64,000 bases of DNA from Chryseobacterium tructae (lineage in GTDB: Bacteria; Bacteroidota; Bacteroidia; Flavobacteriales; Weeksellaceae): positions 2,790,001-2,854,000 of the forward strand of contig NZ_JAUFQR010000001.1 of assembly GCF_030409875.1 (NCBI RefSeq), given 5' to 3'. Below the pieces are notes generated by a model, which was not told where the DNA came from, made no database searches, and saw only the letters and a list, made by a program, of their open reading frames with translations. Every line of letters starts with the position of its first letter. Position 1 is the first letter of the stretch. Both the position numbers and the translations under genes were made by a program. This document shows positions 39,963 to 48,841 of the stretch, piece by piece.

Positions 39963-40598
39963 ATGGCAACATATGAAAGTCTCATCAAGATCAAAGGCGC
40001 TGTAGGTGACCTTGTTTTTTATACTCTGAATGGAAAAAATGTGGTTCGGAAGAAAAGCGGGTTTAATAAAACGGCTTTTAAAAAGAATCCGTCTTATGAA
40101 AAAGTAAGACAGAACAGTTCCGAGTTCGGGCATTGCTCAAAAATGGGAAAGATTATCAGAAATAGTCTGGATCTTTATCTGAAAGAAGCAGGAGATGCCC
40201 TACTCTACCAGAAGTTTGCAAAGCTGATGACTGAAATAAAGGATTTGGATCTGATTTCCGGAAGAGGAAAACGAACGGTCGTAAACGGGCTTAAAACTGC
40301 AGAAGGGAGAAAACTTCTTACCTCTTTTCAGTTTGGAGAAATAGAGAATGTAATACCAGTTATTGAACAACAGGATTATGTTCTTTATGTAAAAGAAAAT
40401 CATCACACTGAAAATGCGACGATCGTTACGATAAAGCTCAATTCAGAAAATTATACAGTAGATAAAATTGAGGAAAATATCTTTTTGAATCAGGACTCAG
40501 TATCTTTTAAACAGCATTTTCCGGAAGCTGATACACTGATTTATTTTATAGTATTGAAAAATGAATGCGATGAAATTTCCCGAATGGGATTTGTATAA
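39963..40598 (+). CDS. Conserved-looking protein of unknown function
   Basis: A soluble 211-residue protein with no signal peptide. The basic N-terminus (G-D-L-V-F-Y-T-L-N-G-K-N-V-V-R-K-K-S-G) and a helical middle rich in Lys are followed by a beta-rich C-terminal half. I recall similar uncharacterised flavobacterial proteins but no functional name. It stands alone between a promoter box and a bidirectional terminator. Confidence 0.7.
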   Translation: MATYESLIKIKGAVGDLVFYTLNGKNVVRKKSGFNKTAFKKNPSYEKVRQNSSEFGHCSKMGKIIRNSLDLYLKEAGDALLYQKFAKLMTEIKDLDLISGRGKRTVVNGLKTAEGRKLLTSFQFGEIENVIPVIEQQDYVLYVKENHHTENATIVTIKLNSENYTVDKIEENIFLNQDSVSFKQHFPEADTLIYFIVLKNECDEISRMGFV

Positions 40599-40602
40599 AT
40601 AA

Positions 40603-40629
40603 AAAAGCCTGCAAGATTGCAGGCTTTTA
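40603..40629. terminator. Bidirectional terminator
   Basis: AAAAGCCTGCAA and TTGCAGGCTTTT arms between two convergent genes (stops at 40598 and 40637). Confidence 0.88.
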
Positions 40630-40636
40630 TTCTATT

Positions 40637-41014
40637 CTATTTCTTTTCTTTTTCCCCTTTCCAGGTTCCGTATTGAGCAGGAGTTGGAAGTGTATTGGAC
40701 CAGCTTCCGTTTGCTTTTTTATCCAGATTAAGCTTTCCTTTGAATTCTCCTTTTGACGGAAGACCTACTGTGCCAACCAGATCTCCTGTATTATTCAGAG
40801 TACCGGAAATATTAAAGTTGTCATTACTAACATCAGAGTGCATCGTTCCTGATACTTTCCCTTTCTTATCGACTACAAAATTCCATACTCCTTTATCGCC
40901 GCCTTCATAGGTTCCGGACCATGTTCCTACATAGTCATAGATCGTTTCATTATCATCAGAGCTGCAACCAATAAACAAAAATGCTGTTAGTAAAAGTAAA
41001 AAAAGTTTCTTCAT
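40637..41014 (-). CDS. Small lipoprotein of unknown function
   Basis: A 125-residue lipoprotein (F-L-F-I-G-C-S-S-D-D lipobox). The mature part is a repetitive beta-strand protein (G-T-W-S-G-T-Y-E-G-G, G-K-V-S-G-T-M-H-S, G-E-F-K-G-K-L-N) of the lipocalin-like kind often found in flavobacteria. The S-S-D-D after the Cys resembles lipoprotein surface-export signals of Bacteroidota. No ligand can be named. Confidence 0.8.
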   Translation of the reverse strand: MKKLFLLLLTAFLFIGCSSDDNETIYDYVGTWSGTYEGGDKGVWNFVVDKKGKVSGTMHSDVSNDNFNISGTLNNTGDLVGTVGLPSKGEFKGKLNLDKKANGSWSNTLPTPAQYGTWKGEKEKK

Positions 41015-41404
41015 AGTTTCAGTAGTTTTATAACCTAAAAATCCTGTTATTCTCTATTACATTCTATTAAGGAATTTCCTGTCGTAGAGAATGAGCTTAA
41101 TATTTATTATTTTTTATTTCGTGCAAATCTACTAATTTTTTATTCAAATTATCTGAATTTTAATGAGTAGACAATATGTTTGTTAAAAACCAATATATTC
41201 CGGCTAAAATACAAATATTTTTCAAACAAAATAGCGAACCTTAATTTTTGAGTTAATATCTAAAAGACCGTATTTAAAATTTTCATTAATTAGCCTATTA
41301 TTATATTATAAATTTAGACGTAACATATTTTTAATTAGTTTTTTATTCTCCATTAACACATAATTCTTACCTTAGTGAAAAAAATAATGTATTTAAAGAA
41401 TACC
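41015..41404. other. AT-rich intergenic region
   Basis: 390 bases between divergent genes. No ORF, RNA or repeat is evident. It must hold the promoters of both neighbours, but no clear TAnnTTTG box stood out. Confidence 0.5.
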
Positions 41405-42087
41405 ATGAAAACAAAGACTTTTTTTTTAGCCGCACTTGCTTTGTGTAGTTTCGCAAGTGCCCAAGTAGGAATTAACACATCATCACCTACAAACACCTTG
41501 GATGTTAACGGATCGGTAAGGGTAAGAGGACTTTCAAATCCTGAAAATAAAATTGTTGCTGCTAATGCTCAGGGGGTTTTAACACTCATTTCTCCTGAAG
41601 AGATTTTTGCCCCTAAAGCTTTATTGAATACTTCGATGTCTTCTACCGAGCAAAGGTTAACAGTATATGAAGGAAAATGCTTTCAACCTGGAGACAATGC
41701 TTCTTCCTGTACTGTGTCTTTAAATCATTATACCTCTTGTGCAGGGTTCAGTAACCCGGTAGATACACAAGTAGTAGTGGGGCAAAGTATTAATACAAGT
41801 AACGGACAATTCTTAGGCACATGGACAGCCCGATATATTGATAATAAGGGATATTCAAATACTGCCGCTGTTGCCAACCAAACGGCACCGGATTATCCAA
41901 GAATTTCCTATCCAGCTGCTAATTCTGCAAATTATTTAGGAAGCGGAAATTTAATGGGCAGTGCAATACGGATCTGACGGCGACTATTAACCAAACGACC
42001 GGAGATATAAAAATAGAATCTGTAAAGAGAAGTATGTATGCTCATTTAGTATATCTTCTTTCCGTAGCACGTTCCAGAAGTTTATAA
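41405..42087 (+). CDS. Secreted surface protein related to the 1-1281 gene, frameshifted
   Basis: About 227 residues after repair. I choose ATG 41405 (M-K-T-K-T-F-F-L-A-A-L) because it begins a clean signal peptide ending F-A-S-A-Q. The mature N-terminus, V-G-I-N-T-S-S-P-T-N-T-L-D-V-N-G-S-V-R-V, is the module also seen in the gene at the left edge. The frame stops at 41977 as given. One A near 41968 joins G-S-A to N-T-D-L-T-A-T-I-N-Q and continues to 42087. Its two cysteine pairs may form disulphides. Function unknown. Confidence 0.7.
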
Positions 42088-42114
42088 TAAAGCATTCAAA
42101 GTATAATAATAAAT

Positions 42115-42147
42115 AAAACCAGGGAAATATTCTTTCTCTGGTTTTTT
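42115..42147. terminator. Terminator between convergent genes
   Basis: AAAACCAGGGAAA and TTTCTCTGGTTTT arms (one imperfect pair) with a T run, between genes ending at 42087 and 42189. Confidence 0.8.
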
Positions 42148-42188
42148 ATTTCTCTTAAATAATGATTATGCATTTGGTCATATCGTTT

Positions 42189-43946
42189 TTACTTAAAACT
42201 TTTGGCCCAATCATCCATATAATTTTCAAAAACAGTGAGAGGCATTGCTCCTCCTTTCAGAATAGTATCATGGAAATCTCTGATATTAAATTTTGATCCT
42301 AACTGTACTTTGTATTTATCACGTAATTCTTTGATCTTCAATTCACCAATTTTATAAGAAAGTGCCTGAGCTGGCATGGCCATATACCTTTCGATTTCTG
42401 CAGTTGCAAACTGTTCGGAAAGTGGTTCATGATCCATCATATATTTAATGGCATCTTCACGCGTCATTTTCCCGGTATGCAGTCCGGAATCTACTACCAA
42501 ACGAATGGCACGATGCATTTCTGTACCTAATGCTCCCAGCTGATGATAAGGATTTGTATAAACCCCAAGATCTTTCCCTAAAGATTCTGTATACAATGCC
42601 CAGCCTTCTACAAATGCTCCATTCATATATTTTTGTCGAAACTCAGGAACAGAGGTATTTTCATATTGAATACTGATTTGGTAATGATGACCAGGGATAG
42701 CTTCATGTAAAAATACACTTTCCATATCCATATTGGTTATATTGACTTTCGTAGGATCTAAAATCGGAGCATAAAATATGCCCGGACGGTTCGTTGGCAG
42801 GTTACCTGCAAAATACTCCGGAGAAGCTGAAGCGGCTCTAAATTCTTCTGTTTTACGAATTTCAAAAGGTGTTTTGGGTGTAATCCCAAAATATTTGGCC
42901 AAACCAGGTTTTATTTTATCATATACATTCTGATAAGCATCCAATACCTCTTTGTCGGTTTTGAAAGGCATGAATTGCTTATCGGTTTTCATAAACTCAA
43001 ACAACTCAGGAAGTGAGCCTTTAAAACCAATAGATTCTTTAATCTTTTCCATTGCTGCCGTAATTCTCGCCACTTCAGATAAACCCAATTGATATACATC
43101 TTCCGGGTCTTTATCTACTGTTACCATTGAAAAAATGTAGTCTTTATACATTTCTTTCCCATTAGGCAAGGCATTAATCCCTGATGTTAAACGGGCTTTT
43201 GGCAGATATTCATTCTGAAAAAAATCGGATAGTTTCTGTATTGATGGAAAAATATTTTTTGCCAACCCATTTTTAAACTCTGCGCTTAAACGTTTCTGTT
43301 CTTCTTTTGAAAAGTTCTTCGGAAAATTCTTTATCGGCTCATAAAAAGAAGACTGATCGTTATTTTTCGCCAGACTCTGTAGTTGAGGAATGATTTTAAC
43401 GACTAAGGATTTAGGCAACACTATTCCTTCTTGAATACCTTTACGCATATTCTGGATCGCAACATCCGTCCATCTGGAAAAAGCCTCGCAACGTTTCAAC
43501 CAATTGTTATAATCTTTTACAGTTTTGAATGGTTGTGCCGAGCTTCCAGAACCCAACATGGCCATATAGCTAGGCATACTTCCCATCTGGCTGATAGGCA
43601 TATATTCCGGGTGATATTTTTCGGTTTTCAGAGCAATTTGTATATCACTCTCCAAAATAGCCAACGAAATACGGTCTTCTTTATTCAGATCCTGGTTTTC
43701 AAAAGGTTTGAGAAGATTGGCATACTTTGTATAAAATCCATGAATTTTTTTGAGTTGATTTTCATCGTCTGCAGGAAGTTGATCATTGTATCCTTCTATT
43801 CCGTTAAAGGTTGCACTCAAGGGGCTTAGGATATTTGACTCTTTATAATATTGGTCAAATATCTGATGCAATTGGGTGTTCTTTTGCTGCGCATTCAGGC
43901 AGGATATAATAACAGTACTGAGTAAGGCTAGCTTATGCTTTGTCAT
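42189..43946 (-). CDS. DUF885-family putative metallopeptidase, secreted
   Basis: A 585-residue protein with a probable signal peptide (L-A-L-L-S-T-V-I-I-S-C-L-N-A-Q). Characteristic DUF885 motifs are F-L-H-E-A-I-P-G-H-H-Y-Q (an H-E-x-x-x-x-x-H zinc-like site), E-G-W-A-L-Y-T-E-S-L-G and, near the end, Y-K-I-G-E-L-K-I-K-E-L-R. Family members are thought to be carboxypeptidase-like enzymes acting in the periplasm or outside. It is a single gene. Confidence 0.92.
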   Translation of the reverse strand: MTKHKLALLSTVIISCLNAQQKNTQLHQIFDQYYKESNILSPLSATFNGIEGYNDQLPADDENQLKKIHGFYTKYANLLKPFENQDLNKEDRISLAILESDIQIALKTEKYHPEYMPISQMGSMPSYMAMLGSGSSAQPFKTVKDYNNWLKRCEAFSRWTDVAIQNMRKGIQEGIVLPKSLVVKIIPQLQSLAKNNDQSSFYEPIKNFPKNFSKEEQKRLSAEFKNGLAKNIFPSIQKLSDFFQNEYLPKARLTSGINALPNGKEMYKDYIFSMVTVDKDPEDVYQLGLSEVARITAAMEKIKESIGFKGSLPELFEFMKTDKQFMPFKTDKEVLDAYQNVYDKIKPGLAKYFGITPKTPFEIRKTEEFRAASASPEYFAGNLPTNRPGIFYAPILDPTKVNITNMDMESVFLHEAIPGHHYQISIQYENTSVPEFRQKYMNGAFVEGWALYTESLGKDLGVYTNPYHQLGALGTEMHRAIRLVVDSGLHTGKMTREDAIKYMMDHEPLSEQFATAEIERYMAMPAQALSYKIGELKIKELRDKYKVQLGSKFNIRDFHDTILKGGAMPLTVFENYMDDWAKSFK

Positions 43947-44076
43947 ATTTTTACTGATCTATTTATACATTATACAACCCATAAAAATACATAATTTATC
44001 CTATTCCTTTAGCAATTAGCGATCCTTGAATTCAACAGATAAAATTCTGCTTTTAATCCTACGGTTAAAAAATGGC

Positions 44077-44975
44077 TTATTTTTCTTTCCGTTCTTTTGT
44101 TGCTAACCAGCAAAGTACGGAACCTGCACAAACCATTATGGCACCCTGCCAGAAAGAAAGTCCTAATGATGTCGATAAAAGAACGGAAGATAATGCTGAT
44201 GACAAAACCGGGATAAAATAAGACGCTCCTGTTAAAATAGTAACATTGCCACCCAAAATGCCAATGTTCCATGCTGCATATCCAAATCCCATAGCGCATG
44301 CCGCCAGTAGCAGATATATGATTGAAGAGAGATTAATCTGCATAGTGCTTGAATCACCAATGATTAAATATTTATCCATAAGGCAACAGCCACCATCATA
44401 AAAAACAATGTTATCCCGTTTACCCCCTTGGCAATACGAACCGTTACCACACAATAAGCCGCCCATAATAAAGCTCCGATAAAAGCCAGTCCATAGCTTA
44501 AAGGATTGGTTTTAATATTGGCAACCATTTGAGAAATATCTAATCCTTGTTCTCCACCCAATACCCAGACAATTCCCAACATCGAAAGTATAATTCCCGG
44601 AATAATAAGCCAGTTTGCTTTTTTATGGGCAAAAAGAATCGTAGCTACCATTGTGAATGTTGGCCAGAGGTAATTGACCATTCCCACTTCAATCGCCTGC
44701 CTGCTATTGGTAGAATACCCTATAGAAAGGGCTAAGCACAGTTCATAAGAAACCATCAGCAATCCACCAAATATCAGATATTTCTTTGGAAACTTTGATA
44801 AAGGCACCCATTTCATGGTTAATAGCAAGAATACAGAGGCGATGGTATATATTAAGGCTGCTCCTATTGTTACTCCAAAAGAATGGCTTACTTCTTTGAT
44901 AAGTCCTACGATGGAAGACCATAATAGAATGGCACAAAAGCCAATGGCAGTAGCTTTGGTTGGTTGGGTCATAAA
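44077..44975 (-). CDS. yddG: YddG-like DMT-family aromatic amino acid exporter, frameshifted
   Basis: About 299 residues with 10 hydrophobic segments (EamA repeats). I choose M-T-Q-P-T-K-A-T-A (44975), which places L-L-W-S-S-I-V-G-L in the first helix. Y-S-T-N-S-R-Q-A-I-E-V-G-M-V-N-Y-L-W-P-T is typical of YddG. The frame breaks near 44377, where one A joins V-A-L-W-I to K-Y-L-I-I-G-D and restores the second half (G-Y-A-A-W-N-I-G-I, F-W-Q-G-A). YddG exports aromatic amino acids. Confidence 0.85.
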
Positions 44976-45087
44976 TGCTCTCTTGATTTTATCGGATAAT
45001 AAAAACAAAAATAAGTAAAAATTAAAGTATTTTATTTATCTGTTCATTATACATCATTACCTTTCCTCTCACTTAAGGGAAAAAATT

Positions 45088-45095
45088 TATCTTTG
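45088..45095 (+). promoter_or_regulatory. Promoter -7 box of the 45116 gene
   Basis: TATCTTTG, a TAnnTTTG match, 21 bases before the ATG. Confidence 0.55.
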
Positions 45096-45115
45096 AAAGA
45101 ATTAAATTTTTAATC

Positions 45116-45340
45116 ATGAAAGAAAAAATTGTTCAGATTACCCATTCAACAGGAAAATATACTTTAGATATACTTCCGGGCAGACTTAATGAAATGCAAG
45201 AACAGATTGACAGGTGCTTAAACAATGAACAAGCAGCCATCGTTATTAGAAATGATAAAGGAGAACAGTTTATTTATCCATCAGATTTTTTAAAAAACAG
45301 CTTTATTACAATAGTTGACAAAGTTACCCCTCAAGAGTAA
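45116..45340 (+). CDS. Small protein of unknown function
   Basis: 74 residues, soluble (I-V-Q-I-T-H-S-T-G-K-Y-T-L-D-I-L-P, then I-V-I-R-N-D-K-G-E-Q-F-I-Y-P-S). It has its own promoter box and a terminator. It lies convergent to a bacteriocin-like gene, and a link to it is possible but unsupported. No family is recognised. Confidence 0.7.
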   Translation: MKEKIVQITHSTGKYTLDILPGRLNEMQEQIDRCLNNEQAAIVIRNDKGEQFIYPSDFLKNSFITIVDKVTPQE

Positions 45341-45341
45341 T

Positions 45342-45369
45342 AAAAAATCCCTCTCATGAGGGATTTTTT
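45342..45369. terminator. Bidirectional terminator
   Basis: AAAAAATCCCTC and GAGGGATTTTTT perfect arms with loop TCAT, between convergent genes. Confidence 0.92.
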
Positions 45370-45373
45370 TCTT

Positions 45374-45535
45374 TTATGGGATATAGGGAACGCATGTGCA
45401 CATGCAGTCTTCACCAATATTAGGATCACATACGCTCATATCATAACAAATGCGCACATACCCTGCTTTGCAAAAACCAATTCCGCCTTTAATAGCCTTT
45501 AAGTTTTCTCTTGATACTTTTTTAAAATTTTTCAT
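45374..45535 (-). CDS. Bacteriocin-like Cys-rich peptide with GG-type leader (1)
   Basis: A 53-residue peptide. The leader M-K-N-F-K-K-V-S-R-E-N-L-K-A-I-K-G-G is like double-glycine leaders cleaved by peptidase-containing ABC transporters. The core after G-G has six cysteines in the pattern C-x7-C-x5-C-x7-C-x-C-x-C. A near-identical leader and upstream region is found for the peptide at 46041-46217. Flavobacterial genomes often carry such bacteriocin-like peptides with unknown activity. No modifying enzyme or transporter lies beside it. Confidence 0.75.
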   Translation of the reverse strand: MKNFKKVSRENLKAIKGGIGFCKAGYVRICYDMSVCDPNIGEDCMCTCVPYIP

Positions 45536-45560
45536 GGTTTTATTTTAATTTGTTCTATTC

Positions 45561-45568
45561 CAAATATA
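45561..45568 (-). promoter_or_regulatory. Promoter -7 box of bacteriocin-like gene 1
   Basis: TATATTTG on the minus strand, followed by a short leader ending AAATTAAAATAAAACC before the ATG. The same arrangement occurs at 46243-46250. Confidence 0.6.
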
Positions 45569-45789
45569 GCGATTATTCTCTAATTGGAGATTTATAATAA
45601 TAAAATATGTACATAGATCTCTTTACTTAAAAAAGTAGTTATATTAAAAAATATATTTTTAATTAAAATCCAGCATTAATCCTGTAAAATTGACTATTAG
45701 GAGCCTTTATAATTCTAATTCTGTTTTACAATATATTGATTTTAAGAATAATAATTTGCTTTTTAGAAATAAATTCATTATATTGTTAT

Positions 45790-45951
45790 ATGAAAAAAAT
45801 TGATCGTCAAGATAATATAACACACGCAGGCAAAGTTAACGAACGTACAAAAGCTTTGGAAGTTCTTGAAAAAGCAAAGAAAGTGCAGGGAAAAATAACT
45901 TTTCTCCGACAAGGAGTGGGAAGAAGCTTTAAACCTAAAAGTGAAGAATAA
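45790..45951 (+). CDS. Small basic protein of unknown function
   Basis: 53 residues from the ATG at 45790 (M-K-K-I-D-R-Q-D-N-I-T-H). I prefer this start to the upstream ATG at 45736 because the extension is hydrophobic and unlike a coding segment. It is basic and helical (T-K-A-L-E-V-L-E-K-A-K-K-V-Q-G-K) with R-Q-G-V-G-R-S-F-K at the end. It lies between the two bacteriocin-like genes on the opposite strand. Function unknown. Confidence 0.45.
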   Translation: MKKIDRQDNITHAGKVNERTKALEVLEKAKKVQGKITFLRQGVGRSFKPKSEE

Positions 45952-46012
45952 GGAATATATTCATTTCTTTTATGTATAAAGTAGTCTTTTCAAAGAGTGC
46001 TATTTAAAATAA

Positions 46013-46036
46013 ATAATCCCTCAATTTGAGGGATTA
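46013..46036 (-). terminator. Hairpin after bacteriocin-like gene 2
   Basis: ATAATCCCTCAA and TTGAGGGATTAT arms just past the stop at 46041, related in sequence to the terminator at 45342. Confidence 0.7.
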
Positions 46037-46040
46037 TATC

Positions 46041-46217
46041 TTATGCTGTAGGTGGTACTATAGGAATGCACAGGCAATTACACTCTGCACCGGGCTCTAC
46101 TCCACAGATCCCTGTAGCCTCGCACACCCACATGTATTTAGGTTTACAGTTTTCTCGGCCGCCGCCGCCATTAATTGCTTTTAAACTTTCTCTTGATACT
46201 TTTTTGAAATTTTTCAT
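46041..46217 (-). CDS. Bacteriocin-like Cys-rich peptide with GG-type leader (2)
   Basis: 58 residues. The leader M-K-N-F-K-K-V-S-R-E-S-L-K-A-I-N-G-G matches peptide 1 in 16 of 18 positions. The core differs in sequence but keeps a C-terminal C-x-C-x-C motif and a Pro-rich tail (I-P-I-V-P-P-T-A), with six cysteines in total. The conserved leader, variable core and shared promoter region suggest duplicated genes handled by one export system encoded elsewhere. Confidence 0.75.
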   Translation of the reverse strand: MKNFKKVSRESLKAINGGGGRENCKPKYMWVCEATGICGVEPGAECNCLCIPIVPPTA

Positions 46218-46242
46218 GGTTTTATTTTAATTTGTTGTGTTT

Positions 46243-46250
46243 CAAATATA
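46243..46250 (-). promoter_or_regulatory. Promoter -7 box of bacteriocin-like gene 2
   Basis: TATATTTG on the minus strand, with the same leader sequence AAATTAAAATAAAACC before the ATG as gene 1. Confidence 0.6.
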
Positions 46251-46448
46251 ATGAGTATTCTCTGACTAGGGATTTAACATAATAAAATAATTCTTACAAA
46301 AGGACTGATGCGTATAATCTGGTTCTTTTACATTGTATATGATCATGAAAAACAAAATCCCTGAATAGATCCAGGGATTGAAAACTAATCAAAGCTCAAA
46401 TTGAGTCAAGATATGATGTTCAAAATAAATTAGGTTCAGCATAAAATG

Positions 46449-46571
46449 CTATTCTTTCATATGTCCAGTCATTTCAGCTCCGTATCCTAATTCATTGATA
46501 TTGGTTGTATAAAAATGTCCTTCTTTTGAAGATCTGTAATAAGTTGCAATAATATGCTTATTTTTAATATC
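46449..46571 (-). pseudogene. Gene fragment of about 40 codons
   Basis: A minus-strand frame without a start encodes I-I-A-T-Y-Y-R-S-S-K-E-G-H-F-Y-T-T-N and ends Y-G-A-E-M-T-G-H-M-K-E before a stop. The composition looks like real protein, so this may be the tail of a deleted gene. No parent is identifiable here. The rest of 46251-46653 shows nothing else. Confidence 0.35.
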
Positions 46572-46653
46572 TCACAATACATAGATTTAAATAAAAGGGA
46601 ATAATACCTAAATTAATAACTTTCCACTGATTAAGAATGCTAAAAATAAAATT

Positions 46654-46950
46654 ATGTTAACCGGAAAAGCCAAACAAGATTTTGAAAATTGGATGAAAGA
46701 TAAGCTATTGTTATATACTGAAAATAAATTGAGAATCCTGGTGAATACGTTTGAGGTCGCTTTAGTTATTGAATGGTTGGATACGATCCCCATTATCATC
46801 ACAATAAATAATGAATATTATGATGGTTTTCATTTTTACTGGCAAATCAATAGGGCTCAACCTCTACGAAGTGATCATGTATTTCCAACAAGAGAACAAG
46901 CTACAATTTCTGCTATAGAGAAAGCAAATGAAATATATAATTCCCGTTAG
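46654..46950 (+). CDS. Small protein of unknown function
   Basis: 98 residues, soluble. A helical N-terminus (M-L-T-G-K-A-K-Q-D-F-E-N-W-M-K-D-K) is followed by strands (P-I-I-I-T-I-N-N-E-Y-Y-D-G-F-H-F-Y-W-Q-I) and a closing helix (A-T-I-S-A-I-E-K-A-N-E-I-Y). It resembles short hypothetical proteins common in flavobacteria. It lies upstream of the tRNA gene with no partner. Confidence 0.6.
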   Translation: MLTGKAKQDFENWMKDKLLLYTENKLRILVNTFEVALVIEWLDTIPIIITINNEYYDGFHFYWQINRAQPLRSDHVFPTREQATISAIEKANEIYNSR

Positions 46951-47067
46951 AGAAATATAAATAGTTATCATTGCAGATCCTGATATAGCGAATTAGTATC
47001 GGAAAGGAAGACTAATTTCATTAATTCCGAGATTTGTTGATAAATTTTAAAAATATTCTCATAAATA

Positions 47068-47098
47068 TTTGCTTATCCCATTTAAATACTTACTTTTG
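47068..47098 (+). promoter_or_regulatory. Promoter of tRNA-Ala
   Basis: TTTG at 47068-47071, then 19 bases, then TACTTTTG at 47091-47098: a full match to the Bacteroidota TTTG-N19-TAnnTTTG promoter, 13 bases before the tRNA. Confidence 0.75.
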
Positions 47099-47111
47099 TA
47101 CCGCTTCAAAC

Positions 47112-47188
47112 GGGGGATTGGCGCAGTTGGCTAGCGCGTTTGACTGGCAGTCAAAAGGTCACGGGTTCGAATCCCGTATTCTCCACCA
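47112..47188 (+). tRNA. tRNA-Ala (anticodon GGC)
   Basis: The sequence folds as a tRNA: acceptor stem GGGGGAT/ATTCTCC, including the G3-U70 pair that marks alanine tRNAs; a D arm; anticodon stem TTTGA/TCAAA with loop CTGGCAG (anticodon GGC); a T arm with GGTTCGAATCC; and an encoded CCA end. It reads GCC and GCU codons. Confidence 0.95.
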
Positions 47189-47195
47189 GAATAGT

Positions 47196-47228
47196 AAAGA
47201 GTTGTAATTATCAAATTACAACTCTTTT
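47196..47228. terminator. Terminator after tRNA-Ala
   Basis: AAAGAGTTGTAATT and AATTACAACTCTTT arms with a short loop, 7 bases after the tRNA. Confidence 0.85.
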
Positions 47229-47273
47229 TAAATTATAGTATTTCAATAACATACACACATTCTGAAAGAGTGT

Positions 47274-48305
47274 TTAATTCTTCTTTCCCATCTTTTCAGA
47301 AAATAAAAGGATCTCTTTATTGATGATATCAGCATTTTCTTTTTTTGTAATGATACTACCATGACTTGCATCCATAACAATTTGTTTTCCATTAGAAGAG
47401 AGATTTTTTAGCTCTTTTTGCATATCAAACCATAACTGAACTTGTTTTTCAGGGTCAATTCCTTGTTTTCTGTATTTCTCTTTTTGGGATTCTTTATACT
47501 GTTCGGTAGCAGTAAATACCAAAACGGGTAATGAATCTAATTTTTTTGCTTTACCTGCTCGCATCAATACATCATTCGTGAGTACATTCTCTCTTAAAAA
47601 CATGCGATAAACATCTCCAGAATTAGATGTTAGTGATTGTGAACGCTTATACGATTCTTTGGGTAAACCATCACCTTGATAGACGGGTTTGCTCATTGTA
47701 CTATTATAAACACCTAAAATACCTAAATCTGCAAGTACAGATCCTATTTTTAAAAGGTTTGCTTGTCCTTTAGGAACTAATTCTTTTTGAGCTAATCGTT
47801 TCCATTGTTCGGGATGACTTGAATCGATGAAAACGATTCCTTCCACTTCGTTGGGATAAAGATCTCTGAATATTCTACTATAAGGCCCGCCCATAGAATG
47901 ACCTACCAAAATATAAGGTGGCTTTTCGCCCATTTTTTCTAATAATGCGTGGAGCTGACGTGCATAAAACTCAGGAGATATAGTATCATTATTGCTCGAT
48001 TCGCTAAACCATTTTCCATCTCTATCATAGCGTATAACTCTCCTCTCTTTTTTCAAACCTTCTGCTAGCCAATGCAACATATCTGTATTACTGTGTGCTC
48101 CTGCTTCCATAATAATTGTAGGTAGCGCTTTCTTTTCCCCTTCTACGATTACATGAATATTGGTACCATTCACATTAACTAATTTACCTGGTGGAACTGG
48201 CTTTGGACTGAATAATCGGTAGCATAGCCCTGAGAGCAATAATAATATTAGAATGGCTGCTATAAGTTTACCAATGAACTTACATATTTTTAAGGTTAAT
48301 TTCAT
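47274..48305 (-). CDS. Membrane-anchored alpha/beta hydrolase
   Basis: A 343-residue protein. An N-terminal hydrophobic segment (about residues 12-30) is an uncleaved anchor or signal. The hydrolase fold has I-M-E-A-G-A-H-S-N-T, the nucleophile elbow V-G-H-S-M-G-G-P-Y, F-I-D-S-S-H-P-E-Q and a final D-A-S-H-G-S catalytic His. It resembles lipase/peptidase-like hydrolases of unknown substrate in flavobacteria. It is a single gene. Confidence 0.88.
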   Translation of the reverse strand: MKLTLKICKFIGKLIAAILILLLLSGLCYRLFSPKPVPPGKLVNVNGTNIHVIVEGEKKALPTIIMEAGAHSNTDMLHWLAEGLKKERRVIRYDRDGKWFSESSNNDTISPEFYARQLHALLEKMGEKPPYILVGHSMGGPYSRIFRDLYPNEVEGIVFIDSSHPEQWKRLAQKELVPKGQANLLKIGSVLADLGILGVYNSTMSKPVYQGDGLPKESYKRSQSLTSNSGDVYRMFLRENVLTNDVLMRAGKAKKLDSLPVLVFTATEQYKESQKEKYRKQGIDPEKQVQLWFDMQKELKNLSSNGKQIVMDASHGSIITKKENADIINKEILLFSEKMGKKN

Positions 48306-48841
48306 ATTGATTTTTGAATTTTATATAAAGTTTTGCGACCGACAATAACAGGAATTCCGAAGCGGGATCTTTCTAGAGTATGCATTTTAGCACCTATATT
48401 AGGGGGAAACTTTGATATGGACATGGATATTAATTTTCCGCAAATATAACAAAAAGCCATTCCCATTCAATTATGGTAAAAGCTATTTTGTCTTACCATT
48501 CATTTTTTAACCTATCTATTTCAATCAAACATTTAATAACTCTCCATAAAAGGACTTAATAAGCTTAAATATCACAAATTGTAAAAATTTACTGATATTT
48601 CTCAATATTTTTTTAAAAATAAATGTTTATATTACTCTCGGATCATACTCATTTTATATAAAATTACACATATAACAATCTACAAACTAAAGTGTTAAAT
48701 AAAGTTAACATATCATAAAATAGCTAGCGATCATGCTCAGTATTTGACGTTTACAAAATTCCGTAAAAAAGATTTAATACTTAATTAAAAAATAAATATT
48801 CATCTTTGCAGCCTTAAAACTTAAACACGCTAGTTTATTTC
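48306..48841. other. Intergenic region between divergent genes
   Basis: 536 bases, AT-rich. At 48441-48448 the minus strand reads TATATTTG, a likely -7 box for the hydrolase with a leader of about 130 bases. No ORF longer than about 35 codons, no RNA gene and no repeat was found. The promoter of the TonB receptor must lie at the right side but has no clear match. Confidence 0.5.

Noticed and set aside
47112..47188. tRNA-Ala as an attachment site of an integrated element
   Set aside because: No repeated 3' tRNA end and no integrase gene appear on either side within the window.
48302..48425. Small minus-strand ORF overlapping the start of the hydrolase gene
   Set aside because: On recounting bases the frame does not reach the hydrolase start; it stops after about 34 codons and has no protein-like composition.
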